64,000 bases of DNA from Tenacibaculum sp. 190130A14a. Its GTDB lineage: Bacteria; Bacteroidota; Bacteroidia; Flavobacteriales; Flavobacteriaceae. The translations under genes and the position numbers were made by a program. Under the pieces are notes generated by a model. That model was given only the letters and a program-made list of their open reading frames with translations. It was not told where the DNA came from and made no database searches. Shown here piece after piece: positions 25,539 to 33,306 of this stretch (position 1 is the stretch's first letter; each line of letters begins with the position of its first letter). The stretch is from positions 2,852,001-2,916,000 of the forward strand of contig NZ_OZ040189.1 in the NCBI RefSeq assembly GCF_964048965.1. Direction: 5' to 3'.

Positions 25539-26048
25539 ATGAATTCAACAGTTATTATACAAGCCAGTGCTCAAAGTTTTGGAAACACTTATAAAGTTGT
25601 AAACTACCTCAACAAAAACAATGATTTTGATGTTATAGATATTGCTACCAAAAATATAGGTCATTTTAATTACAAGTTTGAAAATGCCAATGATGACTTT
25701 ATTACTACCATAGAAGAAATTATTGAAAAATATGACACAATTATTTTTGCTACTCCGGTATATTGGTACACCATGAGTGGGCATTTAAAAGTCTTTTTTG
25801 ACCGCATGTCTGATCTTCTGCACTACAAAAAAGAATTGGGAAGAAAAATGAGAGGTAAAAAAATGGCTATGATTAGTAATTCTTATGGAAATGATAGACG
25901 TGATGGTTTTGACATGCCATTTATAGAAAGTGCGAAATATTTAGGAATGGATTACTTAGGAGATGTACATACCTTTTTTAACGAAGACGAAATTCACACA
26001 GAAGCAAAAGAAAAAATTGACACTTTTAGAGGAAGTTTTATAAATTAG
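25539..26048 (+). CDS. Flavodoxin-like NAD(P)H oxidoreductase
   Basis: A 169-residue flavodoxin-fold protein. IIQASAQSFGNTYKVVNYLN (residues 5-24) is the FMN phosphate-binding loop, and FATPVYWYTMSGHLKVFFDR (about 75-94) is the flavin-ring segment of the NADPH-dependent FMN reductase/flavodoxin family. MAMISNSYGND completes the fold. It probably reduces quinones or small electrophiles. An upstream in-frame ATG at 25515 would add eight basic residues, and the shorter start is preferred because the first strand begins directly after it. The arginase-family gene follows after 21 bases on the same strand, so the two may be co-transcribed. Confidence 0.85.
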   Translation: MNSTVIIQASAQSFGNTYKVVNYLNKNNDFDVIDIATKNIGHFNYKFENANDDFITTIEEIIEKYDTIIFATPVYWYTMSGHLKVFFDRMSDLLHYKKELGRKMRGKKMAMISNSYGNDRRDGFDMPFIESAKYLGMDYLGDVHTFFNEDEIHTEAKEKIDTFRGSFIN

Positions 26049-26069
26049 TTGCTTCTCTAAATTATTTAC

Positions 26070-26849
26070 ATGAAAAATATCATCATTCAAGGTATACAAT
26101 TTGACAATAATTCTTCTTATCAAAAAGGACCTAAATTAGCCCCACCATTAATACGAAAAGTACTACACTGTGGTTCATCAAATTTATATGCTGAAAATGG
26201 TATTTCTATAGAAAGTGAATATATTCAAGACAAAGGAGACTTTGATATTAAAGATTACTTTGACATTGAAAAAATCACCCAAAAACATTTAAATATAGGT
26301 GATAGAATTATTACCCTCGGAGGTGATCATTCTATCACCTATCCTATTATAAAAGCCTATCATAATAAATATAAAAAGATAGACATCCTTCACATTGATG
26401 CACATTCTGATTTATATGATAATTTTGAAGGAGATAAACTCTCGCATGCTTGTCCATTTGCAAGAATCATGGAAAGTGATTTTGCTGAAAGGTTGGTACA
26501 AGTAGGAATTAGAACATTAAACACGCATCAAGCTGAACAGGCTGAAAAGTTCAATGTGGAAATACATCAAATGAAAGATTTAGACCTTTCTAAAATTAAA
26601 AAGTTCGAAAACCCATTATACATTTCTTTAGATATGGATGGATTTGACCCTGCCTTTGCTCCTGGTGTTTCTCATCATGAACCTGGTGGATTGTCTTCCA
26701 GACAGGTTATTGATTTAATTCAGAATCTTGATGCAGAAATTATAGGTGCTGATATTGTAGAATACAATCCGACAAGAGACTTTCAAGAAATGACTGCCTT
26801 TCTAGCCGCTAAAATGCTTAAAGAAATTTCAGGTAAAATGTTAACCTAA
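26070..26849 (+). CDS. Arginase/agmatinase/formimidoylglutamase family hydrolase
   Basis: A 259-residue ureohydrolase-family enzyme. The binuclear manganese ligands are visible in GGDHSITYP (about residues 86-94), HIDAHSDLYD (about 108-117) and SLDMDGFDPAFAPGVSHHEPGG (about 188-209). These enzymes hydrolyse guanidino groups (arginine, agmatine, formimidoylglutamate), and the sequence does not fix which. A polyamine role through agmatine is possible, but the polyamine genes of this window lie 18 kb away. It stands 21 bases behind the flavodoxin gene and is followed by the arsR operator region. All metal residues are present, so it is expected to be active. Confidence 0.88.
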   Translation: MKNIIIQGIQFDNNSSYQKGPKLAPPLIRKVLHCGSSNLYAENGISIESEYIQDKGDFDIKDYFDIEKITQKHLNIGDRIITLGGDHSITYPIIKAYHNKYKKIDILHIDAHSDLYDNFEGDKLSHACPFARIMESDFAERLVQVGIRTLNTHQAEQAEKFNVEIHQMKDLDLSKIKKFENPLYISLDMDGFDPAFAPGVSHHEPGGLSSRQVIDLIQNLDAEIIGADIVEYNPTRDFQEMTAFLAAKMLKEISGKMLT

Positions 26850-26909
26850 CGTAAACAAACCTCTAGTAATATGTTAAAAATAAGTTCGTTCAAGTTTGAA
26901 TTAAAATAT

Positions 26910-26928
26910 TAATCGTAATATTGCAATA
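26910..26928. promoter_or_regulatory. Putative ArsR operator 1
   Basis: TAATCGTAATATTGCAATA lies 14 bases before the arsR ATG. The same element recurs as TAATCGCAATATTACAATG just before the next gene (27291-27309). The core GYAATATTRC is palindromic, as expected for a dimeric ArsR protein. Confidence 0.6.
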
Positions 26929-26941
26929 TAATAATTAATAA

Positions 26942-27274
26942 ATGGGACTTACTAAATCAGAAATATTTACAAAAGAGCAAAACGAGATAGCCAAAATAGC
27001 CAAAGTGTTAGGACACCCAGCTCGTATTGCTATTATCCAGTATTTATTAAAAATGCAATCTTGTATTTGTGGTGATTTAGTAGAAGAAATTGGATTAGCG
27101 CAGCCTACCATTTCTCAACATTTGAAAGAATTAAAAAGCATCGGAATTATCAAAGGAAGTATTGAAGGAACTAGCGTATGTTACTGTATTGATGCCACCA
27201 ACTGGAAAACTATTCAAAATACACTTAATACAATTTTTAATCAAAATTCAGAAAATATAGATTGCTGCAACTAA
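26942..27274 (+). CDS. arsR: ArsR-family metal(loid)-responsive repressor
   Basis: A 110-residue winged-helix repressor. ARIAIIQYLLKMQSCICGDL (residues 23-42) contains the Cys-x-Cys pair at the usual alpha-3 metal(loid) site of the ArsR/SmtB family. The recognition helix is LAQPTISQHLKELKSIGII, and the C-terminus ends in DCCN with two more cysteines. Arsenite binding would release it from DNA. It is the first gene of a three-gene set with an arsenate-reductase-like phosphatase and a DUF6428 protein, all in one direction with short gaps. Operator-like repeats lie before both the first and the second gene, so autoregulation is expected. Confidence 0.88.
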   Translation: MGLTKSEIFTKEQNEIAKIAKVLGHPARIAIIQYLLKMQSCICGDLVEEIGLAQPTISQHLKELKSIGIIKGSIEGTSVCYCIDATNWKTIQNTLNTIFNQNSENIDCCN

Positions 27275-27290
27275 AAAAATTTAAAACATT

Positions 27291-27309
27291 TAATCGCAAT
27301 ATTACAATG
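27291..27309. promoter_or_regulatory. Putative ArsR operator 2
   Basis: TAATCGCAATATTACAATG overlaps the ATG of the phosphatase gene. It matches operator 1 at 16 of 19 positions, so ArsR could also block transcription or translation between the two genes. Confidence 0.5.
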
Positions 27310-27918
27310 AATAAAAAATTAACTGAAACTATCGAAAAAGCCTCTAAAATTCCAATTAACAACAATAGAATTGAAATTTTAAACCAACTTTCATCTTATA
27401 TTCAAAACAAAATCGATCAAAACAAAAAGATTGACATTAATTTCATTTGTACACATAATTCCAGAAGAAGTCATCTGGGGCAGGTTTGGATGCAAACATT
27501 AGCTGAGCATTTCAATATTAAAAACTTACATGCATATTCTGGAGGCACTGAGGAAACGGCTATGGCAAAACCCATTGTACATACATTGACTGAACAAGGT
27601 TTTACTATCAACGCTTTATCTGATAATACCAATCCGGTATATGCAATAAAAACCAGCGATAACTCATTACCTATTATCGGTTTTTCTAAAAAATATGACC
27701 ACTCTTTCAATCCTACATCTAGCTTTGCAGCAATCATGACTTGTTCTCAAGCTGATGAAGGCTGTCCATTTGTGGCAGGATCTGACAAAAGAATTCCGAT
27801 TACTTATGAAGACCCTAAGTTATATGACAACACCACTTTACAAGACGAAAAATACCAAGAAAGAAGCTATCAAATTGCTTCTGAAGTATATTATATATTA
27901 TCTCAAATAAAACAATAA
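27307..27918 (+). CDS. Arsenate reductase-like low-molecular-weight phosphatase
   Basis: A 203-residue protein of the low-molecular-weight tyrosine-phosphatase/arsenate-reductase fold. The P-loop is CTHNSRR (about residues 42-48), a CX5R motif with the nucleophilic Cys, in the context INFICTHNSRRSHLGQVW. The general-acid Asp is expected in the region YEDPKLYD (about 171-178). MTCSQADEGCPFVAG supplies extra cysteines that could serve the redox relay used by thioredoxin-coupled ArsC enzymes. The protein is longer than typical ArsC (about 135) owing to an N-terminal helix pair and an insertion, a form common in Bacteroidetes. The start at 27307 follows the arsR gene by 32 bases. Confidence 0.85.
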   Translation: MNKKLTETIEKASKIPINNNRIEILNQLSSYIQNKIDQNKKIDINFICTHNSRRSHLGQVWMQTLAEHFNIKNLHAYSGGTEETAMAKPIVHTLTEQGFTINALSDNTNPVYAIKTSDNSLPIIGFSKKYDHSFNPTSSFAAIMTCSQADEGCPFVAGSDKRIPITYEDPKLYDNTTLQDEKYQERSYQIASEVYYILSQIKQ

Positions 27919-27920
27919 TT

Positions 27921-28379
27921 ATGACCTTATCAGAAATAAAAAAACATTTACAAACACTAGATACCATAGCATTTGAATTACCTAATGGAGATTTAGTTCC
28001 TGCCCATTTTCACGTAACTGAAGTTGGTAAAATATCAAAACACTTTATTGATTGTGGAGGTACCGTGAGAACAGAAAATGTGATAAACTTTCAACTTTGG
28101 AATGCAAATGACTACAACCATCGTTTACATCCAGAAAAGTTGGTACATATCATAGAACTTTCTGAAAAAACCTTGGGATTAGAAGATTTAGAAATAGAAG
28201 TAGAATACCAAGGAGATACTATTGGTAAATATGCGTTAGATTTTAATGGCACTAATTTTTTATTAGTTAACAAAGCTACTGCTTGTTTAGCAGAAGATGC
28301 GTGTGGTATTCCAAAACCTAAAGTACGTTTATCAGATTTACAACAACAAACTTGCACTCCAAATTCAGGATGCTGTTAA
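27921..28379 (+). CDS. DUF6428 family protein (arsenic operon)
   Basis: A 152-residue protein that begins two bases after the phosphatase stop. LPNGDLVPAHFHVTEVGKIS (residues 20-39) and FIDCGGTVRTENVINFQLW are the recognisable DUF6428 features. The C-terminus is cysteine-rich (ACLAEDACGIP, then CTPNSGCC). Members are usually found in arsR-type operons of Flavobacteria. The His and Cys residues suggest arsenic or metal binding, but no activity is known. A strong bidirectional terminator follows immediately. Confidence 0.8.
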   Translation: MTLSEIKKHLQTLDTIAFELPNGDLVPAHFHVTEVGKISKHFIDCGGTVRTENVINFQLWNANDYNHRLHPEKLVHIIELSEKTLGLEDLEIEVEYQGDTIGKYALDFNGTNFLLVNKATACLAEDACGIPKPKVRLSDLQQQTCTPNSGCC

Positions 28380-28380
28380 T

Positions 28381-28408
28381 AAAAAAGAGCGCTAAAGCGC
28401 TCTTTTTT
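28381..28408. terminator. Bidirectional intrinsic terminator
   Basis: AAAAAAGAGCGC and GCGCTCTTTTTT pair perfectly over the loop TAAA. The A and T runs make it work for both the arsenic operon (plus) and the ndh-araC pair (minus), whose stop codon lies three bases away. Confidence 0.92.
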
Positions 28409-28410
28409 AT

Positions 28411-29337
28411 TTATTCTACAGGAATACAAAGATCTACAATCCATTTCCCTTCAGGGTGTTCCTGTGCATTATTATAATAGATTTCAAATGGATCTCTATC
28501 AGCTTTTCGATAACCATTCTCACTCATCCAAACAAAATTACTTTCCCAAGCTTGTTGAAACTCTCTTGGTGTAACCTCTAAATGTGCCACGATACATTTT
28601 GTAGCCGGAATTGTTTTCAAATTAATCTCTCCGTTAGCTGTCACTTTTTCATTCAATATCATGCAAGCGCTCATTCTTATTTTAGAAGGATCTGTAATCT
28701 TAGGACTATCATGATAAATAGTCATCATTCGTAAATTGGGTTGATTCATCAATCCCTTTGGTACTGCCCACTTCACTAATCTATCATAAGCATTACCTAC
28801 AGAATCCATTCTTCCTTGATGACTTATATAAGCTAATTCTATTTCAGGAAGTACTTTTACTTCTATTTTTTTTGCATTCATTTTAATCCAGTTTAAAGCA
28901 TTATTAATATTGCTAATGTATTGCTCAAACCGAACTTCTATTTGACCATTCTTGCTTTCTGTTTTACAAATCTTGCTAAATTTTACAGGACTTTCTTTTG
29001 AAAACTGTGCTGGCGACATTCCATAAAATTTTTTAAATGCTCTAGAAAACGAAGACAAATTTGTAAACCCTACTTTTTCAGAAACCTCTGTTACACTCCT
29101 ATCTTTTTGATGTAATAAATAATGTGCCGCCCTTTCAATTCTTTTTCTTGTTATGAACTCATTAATGGTTTCTTTGGTTACAATTTTAAAAAGCCTATGA
29201 AAATGAAACGCAGAAAAATGGGCTTTAGTAGCAATCTCTTCTAAAGATAATTTTTTATCTAAGTTTTCTTCTATATAAAAAATCGCTTTACTTATTCTTA
29301 CTGCCGTGGCATTAGGTATGTTTATTTCTTTTTTCAG
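28411..29337 (-). CDS. AraC-family regulator with GyrI-like effector domain, non-ATG start
   Basis: Two AraC helix-turn-helix units (LSLEEIATKAHFSAFHFHRL and VTEVSEKVGFTNLSSFSRAF) are followed by a GyrI/SOUL-like effector-binding domain of about 155 residues (from IEVKVLPEIELAYISHQGRM), the layout of Rob/SoxS-like multidrug regulators. The frame is open back to a TAA at 29343-29341 but contains no ATG before the DNA-binding domain. A TTG at 29058 would delete most of it. The best start is a CTG at 29337, which overlaps the TGA stop of ndh as CTGA and gives 308 residues. Translational coupling to ndh would explain the weak codon. ATT or ATA starts are other possibilities. Ligand unknown. Confidence 0.75.
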   Translation of the reverse strand: MKKEINIPNATAVRISKAIFYIEENLDKKLSLEEIATKAHFSAFHFHRLFKIVTKETINEFITRKRIERAAHYLLHQKDRSVTEVSEKVGFTNLSSFSRAFKKFYGMSPAQFSKESPVKFSKICKTESKNGQIEVRFEQYISNINNALNWIKMNAKKIEVKVLPEIELAYISHQGRMDSVGNAYDRLVKWAVPKGLMNQPNLRMMTIYHDSPKITDPSKIRMSACMILNEKVTANGEINLKTIPATKCIVAHLEVTPREFQQAWESNFVWMSENGYRKADRDPFEIYYNNAQEHPEGKWIVDLCIPVE

Positions 29338-30641
29338 GACTTATTTTCTGTTTGAAATGAATATTGATTCTTCTTTTTAAACGGACGAATTATCAAACGT
29401 GTTTCTCTATCAAAACGGATATAATTATACACCCAGTTCATAAAAACAATTACTTTATTTCTAAAACCAATTAATGAAAATAAATGTACAAACATCCATA
29501 CAAACCAGGCAAACACCCCTTGAAATTTCCATTTTGGTAAATCTACTACTGCTTTGTTACGTCCAATAGTAGCCATTGACCCCTTATCATTATATTTGAA
29601 AGGCTTTTGTTTTTTTCCTAAATATTTTGCTACTAAATTCTTTCCTAAAACAGTTCCTTGTTGAATAGCCGGTTGTGCCATCATTGGATGTCCAAACTTA
29701 AATTTTTCAGTTTCCATACATGCAACATCTCCAATAGCATAAATATTATCGTATCCTTCTAACTTAGAGAATCGATCTACTTTTAATCTATTAGGTCTTT
29801 CTATCAAACACTCTGAAGAAAGTCCATCAATTACTTTTCCTTTTACTCCAGCCGCCCAAATTACGGTAGCAGCATCAAAATGGTCATTTCCATTTGTGGT
29901 CACTGTAGTACCGTCATAATCCAACACCCGCAAATCCTTCCATACATCTACGCCTAATTTAATTAAAAAATCTTCTGCTTTTGTTGAAGCTCCTTTACTC
30001 ATTCCATTCAATAGTTCGTTAGAACTCTGAATAAGATTGATTTTCATTTGACGGATATCCAAATCTGGATAATCTTTCGGCAAGATGCCCTTTTTCATCT
30101 CTGCCAAAGCTCCCGCTAATTCCACTCCTGTTGGACCTCCACCTACAATAACAAAATTCATCAAGGCTCTTCGCTTCTCCAAATCGCTTTGTAACAAAGC
30201 TTCTTCGAAATTTTCCAATACCAAACTACGAATATTTAATGCTTGCGGAACAGACTTCATTTCCATCGCATATTTTTCAATATTTGTATTTCCAAAGAAA
30301 TTTGTTGTTGATCCTGTGGCAATAATCAATTCGTCATACTCTAAATTCCCTATAGATGTTTCCAAAATATTTTCTTCGGCATTTACATTAGTTACTTCTG
30401 CCAAGCGAAAAAAGAAATTGTCTACATCATTGAATCGCTTTCTTAAAGGAAAAGCAATACTATCGGGTTCCAATCCTCCTGTAGCTACCTGATATAATAA
30501 AGGTTGAAAAGTATGATAGTTATGTTTGTCTATTAAAACTACTTGAAGTTCTTGATTTTCTAATCCCCTAGCAACGGCTAATCCAGCAAAACCTCCACCT
30601 ACAATCACAATACGTGGAAAACTGGTTTGAGGTATATTCAT
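29334..30641 (-). CDS. ndh: Type II NADH dehydrogenase
   Basis: A 435-residue single-subunit, non-proton-pumping NADH:quinone oxidoreductase on the inner face of the membrane. FAD is bound by IVIVGGGFAGLAVARGLE (residues 11-28), NAD(H) by FVIVGGGPTGVELAGALAEM (about 163-182), and the second FAD contact is NIYAIGDVACME (about 299-310). The C-terminal portion (FAWFVWMFVHLFSLIGFRNKV) is the hydrophobic or amphipathic anchor typical of NDH-2. A -7 element (TAAATTTG on the minus strand) precedes the start by about 20 bases. The AraC-GyrI gene follows with a four-base overlap, an unusual partner for a respiratory enzyme. Confidence 0.93.
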   Translation of the reverse strand: MNIPQTSFPRIVIVGGGFAGLAVARGLENQELQVVLIDKHNYHTFQPLLYQVATGGLEPDSIAFPLRKRFNDVDNFFFRLAEVTNVNAEENILETSIGNLEYDELIIATGSTTNFFGNTNIEKYAMEMKSVPQALNIRSLVLENFEEALLQSDLEKRRALMNFVIVGGGPTGVELAGALAEMKKGILPKDYPDLDIRQMKINLIQSSNELLNGMSKGASTKAEDFLIKLGVDVWKDLRVLDYDGTTVTTNGNDHFDAATVIWAAGVKGKVIDGLSSECLIERPNRLKVDRFSKLEGYDNIYAIGDVACMETEKFKFGHPMMAQPAIQQGTVLGKNLVAKYLGKKQKPFKYNDKGSMATIGRNKAVVDLPKWKFQGVFAWFVWMFVHLFSLIGFRNKVIVFMNWVYNYIRFDRETRLIIRPFKKKNQYSFQTENKS

Positions 30642-30661
30642 ATATACTAAATTTTAGATAA

Positions 30662-30669
30662 CAAATTTA
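30662..30669 (-). promoter_or_regulatory. Promoter -7 element TAAATTTG for ndh
   Basis: An exact TAnnTTTG match on the minus strand ends about 20 bases before the ndh ATG. Confidence 0.5.
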
Positions 30670-30731
30670 CGAAACAGATCACACAAATTGATATCGATTT
30701 ATTTGTTTATTTTAGTCAAAATTTGCAATTC

Positions 30732-31358
30732 ATGAAACTTTTATTATCTCTTTTATTTTGTTTAGGAATCGGTCTCCTAATTAGATACCTATTGAACAAA
30801 ATTCCAAATGATACAACTCCAAAGAAAAAAAAAATTGAAATTAAATTAAACGAAGCTTTTTTAGAAAACAACAAAACTGAAGTTGAAAATTTAAAACTCC
30901 CTGCATATATGTATCAAATATATGAAGGTAATGCAGACAAAGAGTTACCTTTTGGGGGTTGGCACAAACCTGCAACTTTTTCCTATATGACCGATGAAGA
31001 ATTACAAGATTATAAAATACCCGACAGAATTGTTCCTTTTATTGAAGACTATATGGTATTTGCTTTTGACAAAGAACGTAATTCATTTTTACAGTTTCAT
31101 GTAGAAGATACAAAACCCTATAACGAATACCCGAAACAAAACTGGCAACAATTTCTAACCACCATATTTTACAATTGGTATTGGAATCTATATCTTCTAG
31201 ATGAAGATTTTGATGAGCTCGTTAAGTTTAAAAAAGTGTCAAATCTTTTAGAATACAAACACCTTGATTCTTTTCTAAAATTATTAAGTGACAACCATGA
31301 AACGACCTACCTGGAAATCGAGAAAAAAATTGAAACTTTTAAAACAACAATGAATTAA
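30732..31358 (+). CDS. Hypothetical protein with N-terminal membrane anchor
   Basis: Not recognised. The 208-residue product has one N-terminal hydrophobic helix (LLLSLLFCLGIGLLIRYLL), a Lys-rich linker, and a soluble domain with aromatic and acidic motifs (ELPFGGWHKPATFSYMTDEE near residue 71; YPKQNWQQFLTTIFYNWYW near 138). The helix lacks a clear cleavage site, so it is more likely an anchor than a signal peptide. The ATG at 30732 is preferred to an upstream TTG. It is divergent from ndh, and its stop abuts the stop of the next convergent gene (31358/31359). Nothing indicates a function. Confidence 0.6.
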   Translation: MKLLLSLLFCLGIGLLIRYLLNKIPNDTTPKKKKIEIKLNEAFLENNKTEVENLKLPAYMYQIYEGNADKELPFGGWHKPATFSYMTDEELQDYKIPDRIVPFIEDYMVFAFDKERNSFLQFHVEDTKPYNEYPKQNWQQFLTTIFYNWYWNLYLLDEDFDELVKFKKVSNLLEYKHLDSFLKLLSDNHETTYLEIEKKIETFKTTMN

Positions 31359-31901
31359 TTATAATTCATGCCTTACAGCAACTTTAATCTCTTGTAATGA
31401 TTTCGGACCATTTATTAATTCATGGATTACTTTTTGTTGAATTTCCTGTAATTCACCATTAAGATACTTCATCCATTTAGTATCCTTAAAAACAGTTTGA
31501 ACACTTTTCAATTTTTGATGTGCGATTTCTGAGGTCATTAAGAAAAACTCTTTAGTAACCCCACTTTGCACTCTACAAATTTTAGCCTGTTCATTTTTAA
31601 AATCTACAATTACATAAAAAACTTTATCTGTATTATTTAAAGGATAAAAGTCACTCCATTTCGCAAATCCGACATAATATTTTTGATTCTTGTAGCCTTC
31701 GATTCCTTTTATTTTCCATCGGCAATTAGCTACTCTACCCCAATGGTTTGAATATCTAAACACTCCTTCTTCAGTATAATAGTAATAGCTTCCAGATTTA
31801 CTTTGAAAATGCGCTTTCATGTCTTTAAAGAAATCCACATTTTTCATTTCAAATTCGCAATACGTATATCGGTAAAAATTAAATTTATGATACTGCTTCA
31901 A
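31359..31901 (-). CDS. Hypothetical protein downstream of the XRE regulator
   Basis: Not recognised. A 180-residue basic, aromatic-rich protein without signal peptide or membrane helix. The stretch YYYTEEGVFRYSNHWGRVANCRWKI suggests a beta-rich small domain, and KVIHELINGPKSLQEIKVAVRHEL at the end a helical one. The reading frame follows the XRE gene with no gap: the XRE stop TAA is directly followed by a TTG taken as start. An ATG at 31847 would shorten it by 18 residues. The tight junction implies co-expression with the regulator, so it may act on the same pathway. The function is unknown. Confidence 0.55.
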   Translation of the reverse strand: MKQYHKFNFYRYTYCEFEMKNVDFFKDMKAHFQSKSGSYYYYTEEGVFRYSNHWGRVANCRWKIKGIEGYKNQKYYVGFAKWSDFYPLNNTDKVFYVIVDFKNEQAKICRVQSGVTKEFFLMTSEIAHQKLKSVQTVFKDTKWMKYLNGELQEIQQKVIHELINGPKSLQEIKVAVRHEL

Positions 31902-32657
31902 TTATAATCTATTTTTAAGTTTAGAAAACTCCTGTTCTAAAAATGATAGTTTATCCTCCAATGGGCTATGAAACTCAGGTAATCGATTTAAAAATACATA
32001 CTGAACATTCCATAATTCTTTGATCGCTTTTTTATCAAAAACTTTATCATCAATATTTTTATGGTCTGCTCTAAAAACAAAAGTAGCTTCTTTCTTAAAA
32101 ATGCGTCTTAAAATTAACTCCTCCTCTACAACTGCCAGTACTAAGTTCCCTTCTTTGACTTCATCAACTGTACTAAGCCCTACTTGTTTACCCACTACCA
32201 TGTCACCAGGATACAAACCTTTATCATTCGAAGTCATCTCCAAATTCGGAACAATTAAACCTCTTAATACAGCTTCACCTTCAATAGGTAACTTTACTAC
32301 AGGTAAATCTTTTATAAACTTTGGCTTATCATAGTATTTGACATAGTCAGCATAATAATCCTTTGTAATCAGAGGAATTTCCAAAAACTCTCTTTTTGTT
32401 ACTTCTTCTGCCTTAATTGTAACATCTCCTTTAAACCTTAATAATGCATTTACGGTCAATTCAGAAGTTAAGATATCATCTATAGTTATGCTAAAATAAT
32501 TAGCAATCTTTATAATTGTTTCTATTTTAGGTTCACTCCTACCTTCCTCATAAGCACCTAAAGTAGCTCTTTTTAAGTCAAATAGCTCTGCAAACGCCTG
32601 CTGACTCATTCCTTTTACTCCTCTAATTTTTTTTATGTTTTTTCCAAAAAAAGACAT
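31902..32657 (-). CDS. XRE/S24-like transcription regulator
   Basis: A 251-residue regulator with an N-terminal Cro/C1 helix-turn-helix (MSQQAFAELFDLKRATLGAYEEGRSEP, about residues 17-43) and a C-terminal domain resembling LexA/phage-repressor S24 folds (LYPGDMVVGKQV about residue 155; EELILRRIFKKEATFVFRAD about 192). The position expected to hold the nucleophilic Ser is altered and the Lys is Arg, so self-cleavage is doubtful. It may instead bind a ligand. It diverges from the 15-gene PspA-flotillin block, and GCTAAT/ATTAGC motifs fill the shared gap, which makes it a good candidate regulator of that block and of itself. Confidence 0.8.
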   Translation of the reverse strand: MSFFGKNIKKIRGVKGMSQQAFAELFDLKRATLGAYEEGRSEPKIETIIKIANYFSITIDDILTSELTVNALLRFKGDVTIKAEEVTKREFLEIPLITKDYYADYVKYYDKPKFIKDLPVVKLPIEGEAVLRGLIVPNLEMTSNDKGLYPGDMVVGKQVGLSTVDEVKEGNLVLAVVEEELILRRIFKKEATFVFRADHKNIDDKVFDKKAIKELWNVQYVFLNRLPEFHSPLEDKLSFLEQEFSKLKNRL

Positions 32658-32660
32658 TTT

Positions 32661-32742
32661 TGCTAATTTTATTTGCAATTTAAAAAATAAATCGTACTTT
32701 TACACTAACAATATTAGCTAATTATTCTGTTTTGTGCTAATA
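32661..32742. promoter_or_regulatory. GCTAAT/ATTAGC repeats in the XRE-pspA gap
   Basis: TGCTAATTTTA (32661-32671), TATTAGC (32712-32718, within the palindrome TTAGCTAA at 32714-32721) and TGCTAATAATTTTA (32735-32748) share one hexamer in both orientations. The first lies almost at the XRE start codon. Autoregulation through these sites is inferred. Confidence 0.45.
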
Positions 32743-32794
32743 ATTTTAGACAAAAACAAAAAAACAAACCAAATATTAACCTAAAAAAGACACA

Positions 32795-32848
32795 ATGATT
32801 GCAATAAGTATATACGTTACCGGCGTAATTCTTCAAACTTTTTTGTAA
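32795..32848 (+). CDS. Possible 17-residue hydrophobic small protein
   Basis: The frame starts with ATG and reads MIAISIYVTGVILQTFL before its stop. It is long enough to form one short membrane helix. It lies in the gap before the YbjN-like gene, about 53 bases ahead of it, and a palindrome GTAATATTAC overlaps its end. It could be a leader peptide or chance, since nothing beyond composition supports it. Confidence 0.2.
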   Translation: MIAISIYVTGVILQTFL

Positions 32849-32900
32849 TATTACACCGCTAAAAAGAAAATCATATTAACAACTACTAAGCCAATTGCTA

Positions 32901-33296
32901 ATGGACAATTACTATTTAAAAACCAAGAGTTTCTTACAAGAACTCAATGTGAACATTATTAAAGAAGACGAGAAAGACGGAATTTTTGTTATTGAAAAGG
33001 AAAGCTTTGGTATAAAAAGCATGATTATTGGAGTTGCTGCTCCTATTGTAATCATTGAACAATTTATATTCAAAGTAAACCAGCCCAACGAAGAAATCTT
33101 CAAAAGTCTTCTTAAGAAAAACCGAGACATTGTGCATGGTGCCTTTGTTTTAGACGACAGTGGTGAGCGTGTTATTTTTAGAGACACCTTACAGTTAGAA
33201 AACCTAGATCTAAATGAATTAGAGGCTAGTTTAAACTCCTTAAGCTTATTGCTAAGTGAGTATTCAGAACAAATTATTACATATTCAAAATATTAA
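32901..33296 (+). CDS. YbjN/secretion-chaperone-like protein
   Basis: A 131-residue protein with the alpha-beta pattern of the YbjN/type III secretion chaperone-like superfamily: an N-terminal helix (LKTKSFLQELNV), a beta sheet (GIFVIEKESFGIKSMIIGVA; VIIEQFIFKV) and helical ends. Flavobacterial members are commonly called Tir-like chaperones, but no secretion system is nearby. It is the first gene of the large co-directional block and lies 10 bases before pspA. It probably binds a partner encoded in the block. The ATG at 32901 is preferred to the TTG two codons earlier. Confidence 0.7.
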   Translation: MDNYYLKTKSFLQELNVNIIKEDEKDGIFVIEKESFGIKSMIIGVAAPIVIIEQFIFKVNQPNEEIFKSLLKKNRDIVHGAFVLDDSGERVIFRDTLQLENLDLNELEASLNSLSLLLSEYSEQIITYSKY

Positions 33297-33306
33297 AAAA
33301 ATTATC

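Noticed and set aside
28411..29337. A frameshift or truncated AraC pseudogene.
   Set aside because: The frame is uninterrupted through the whole DNA-binding domain; only the start codon is unusual.
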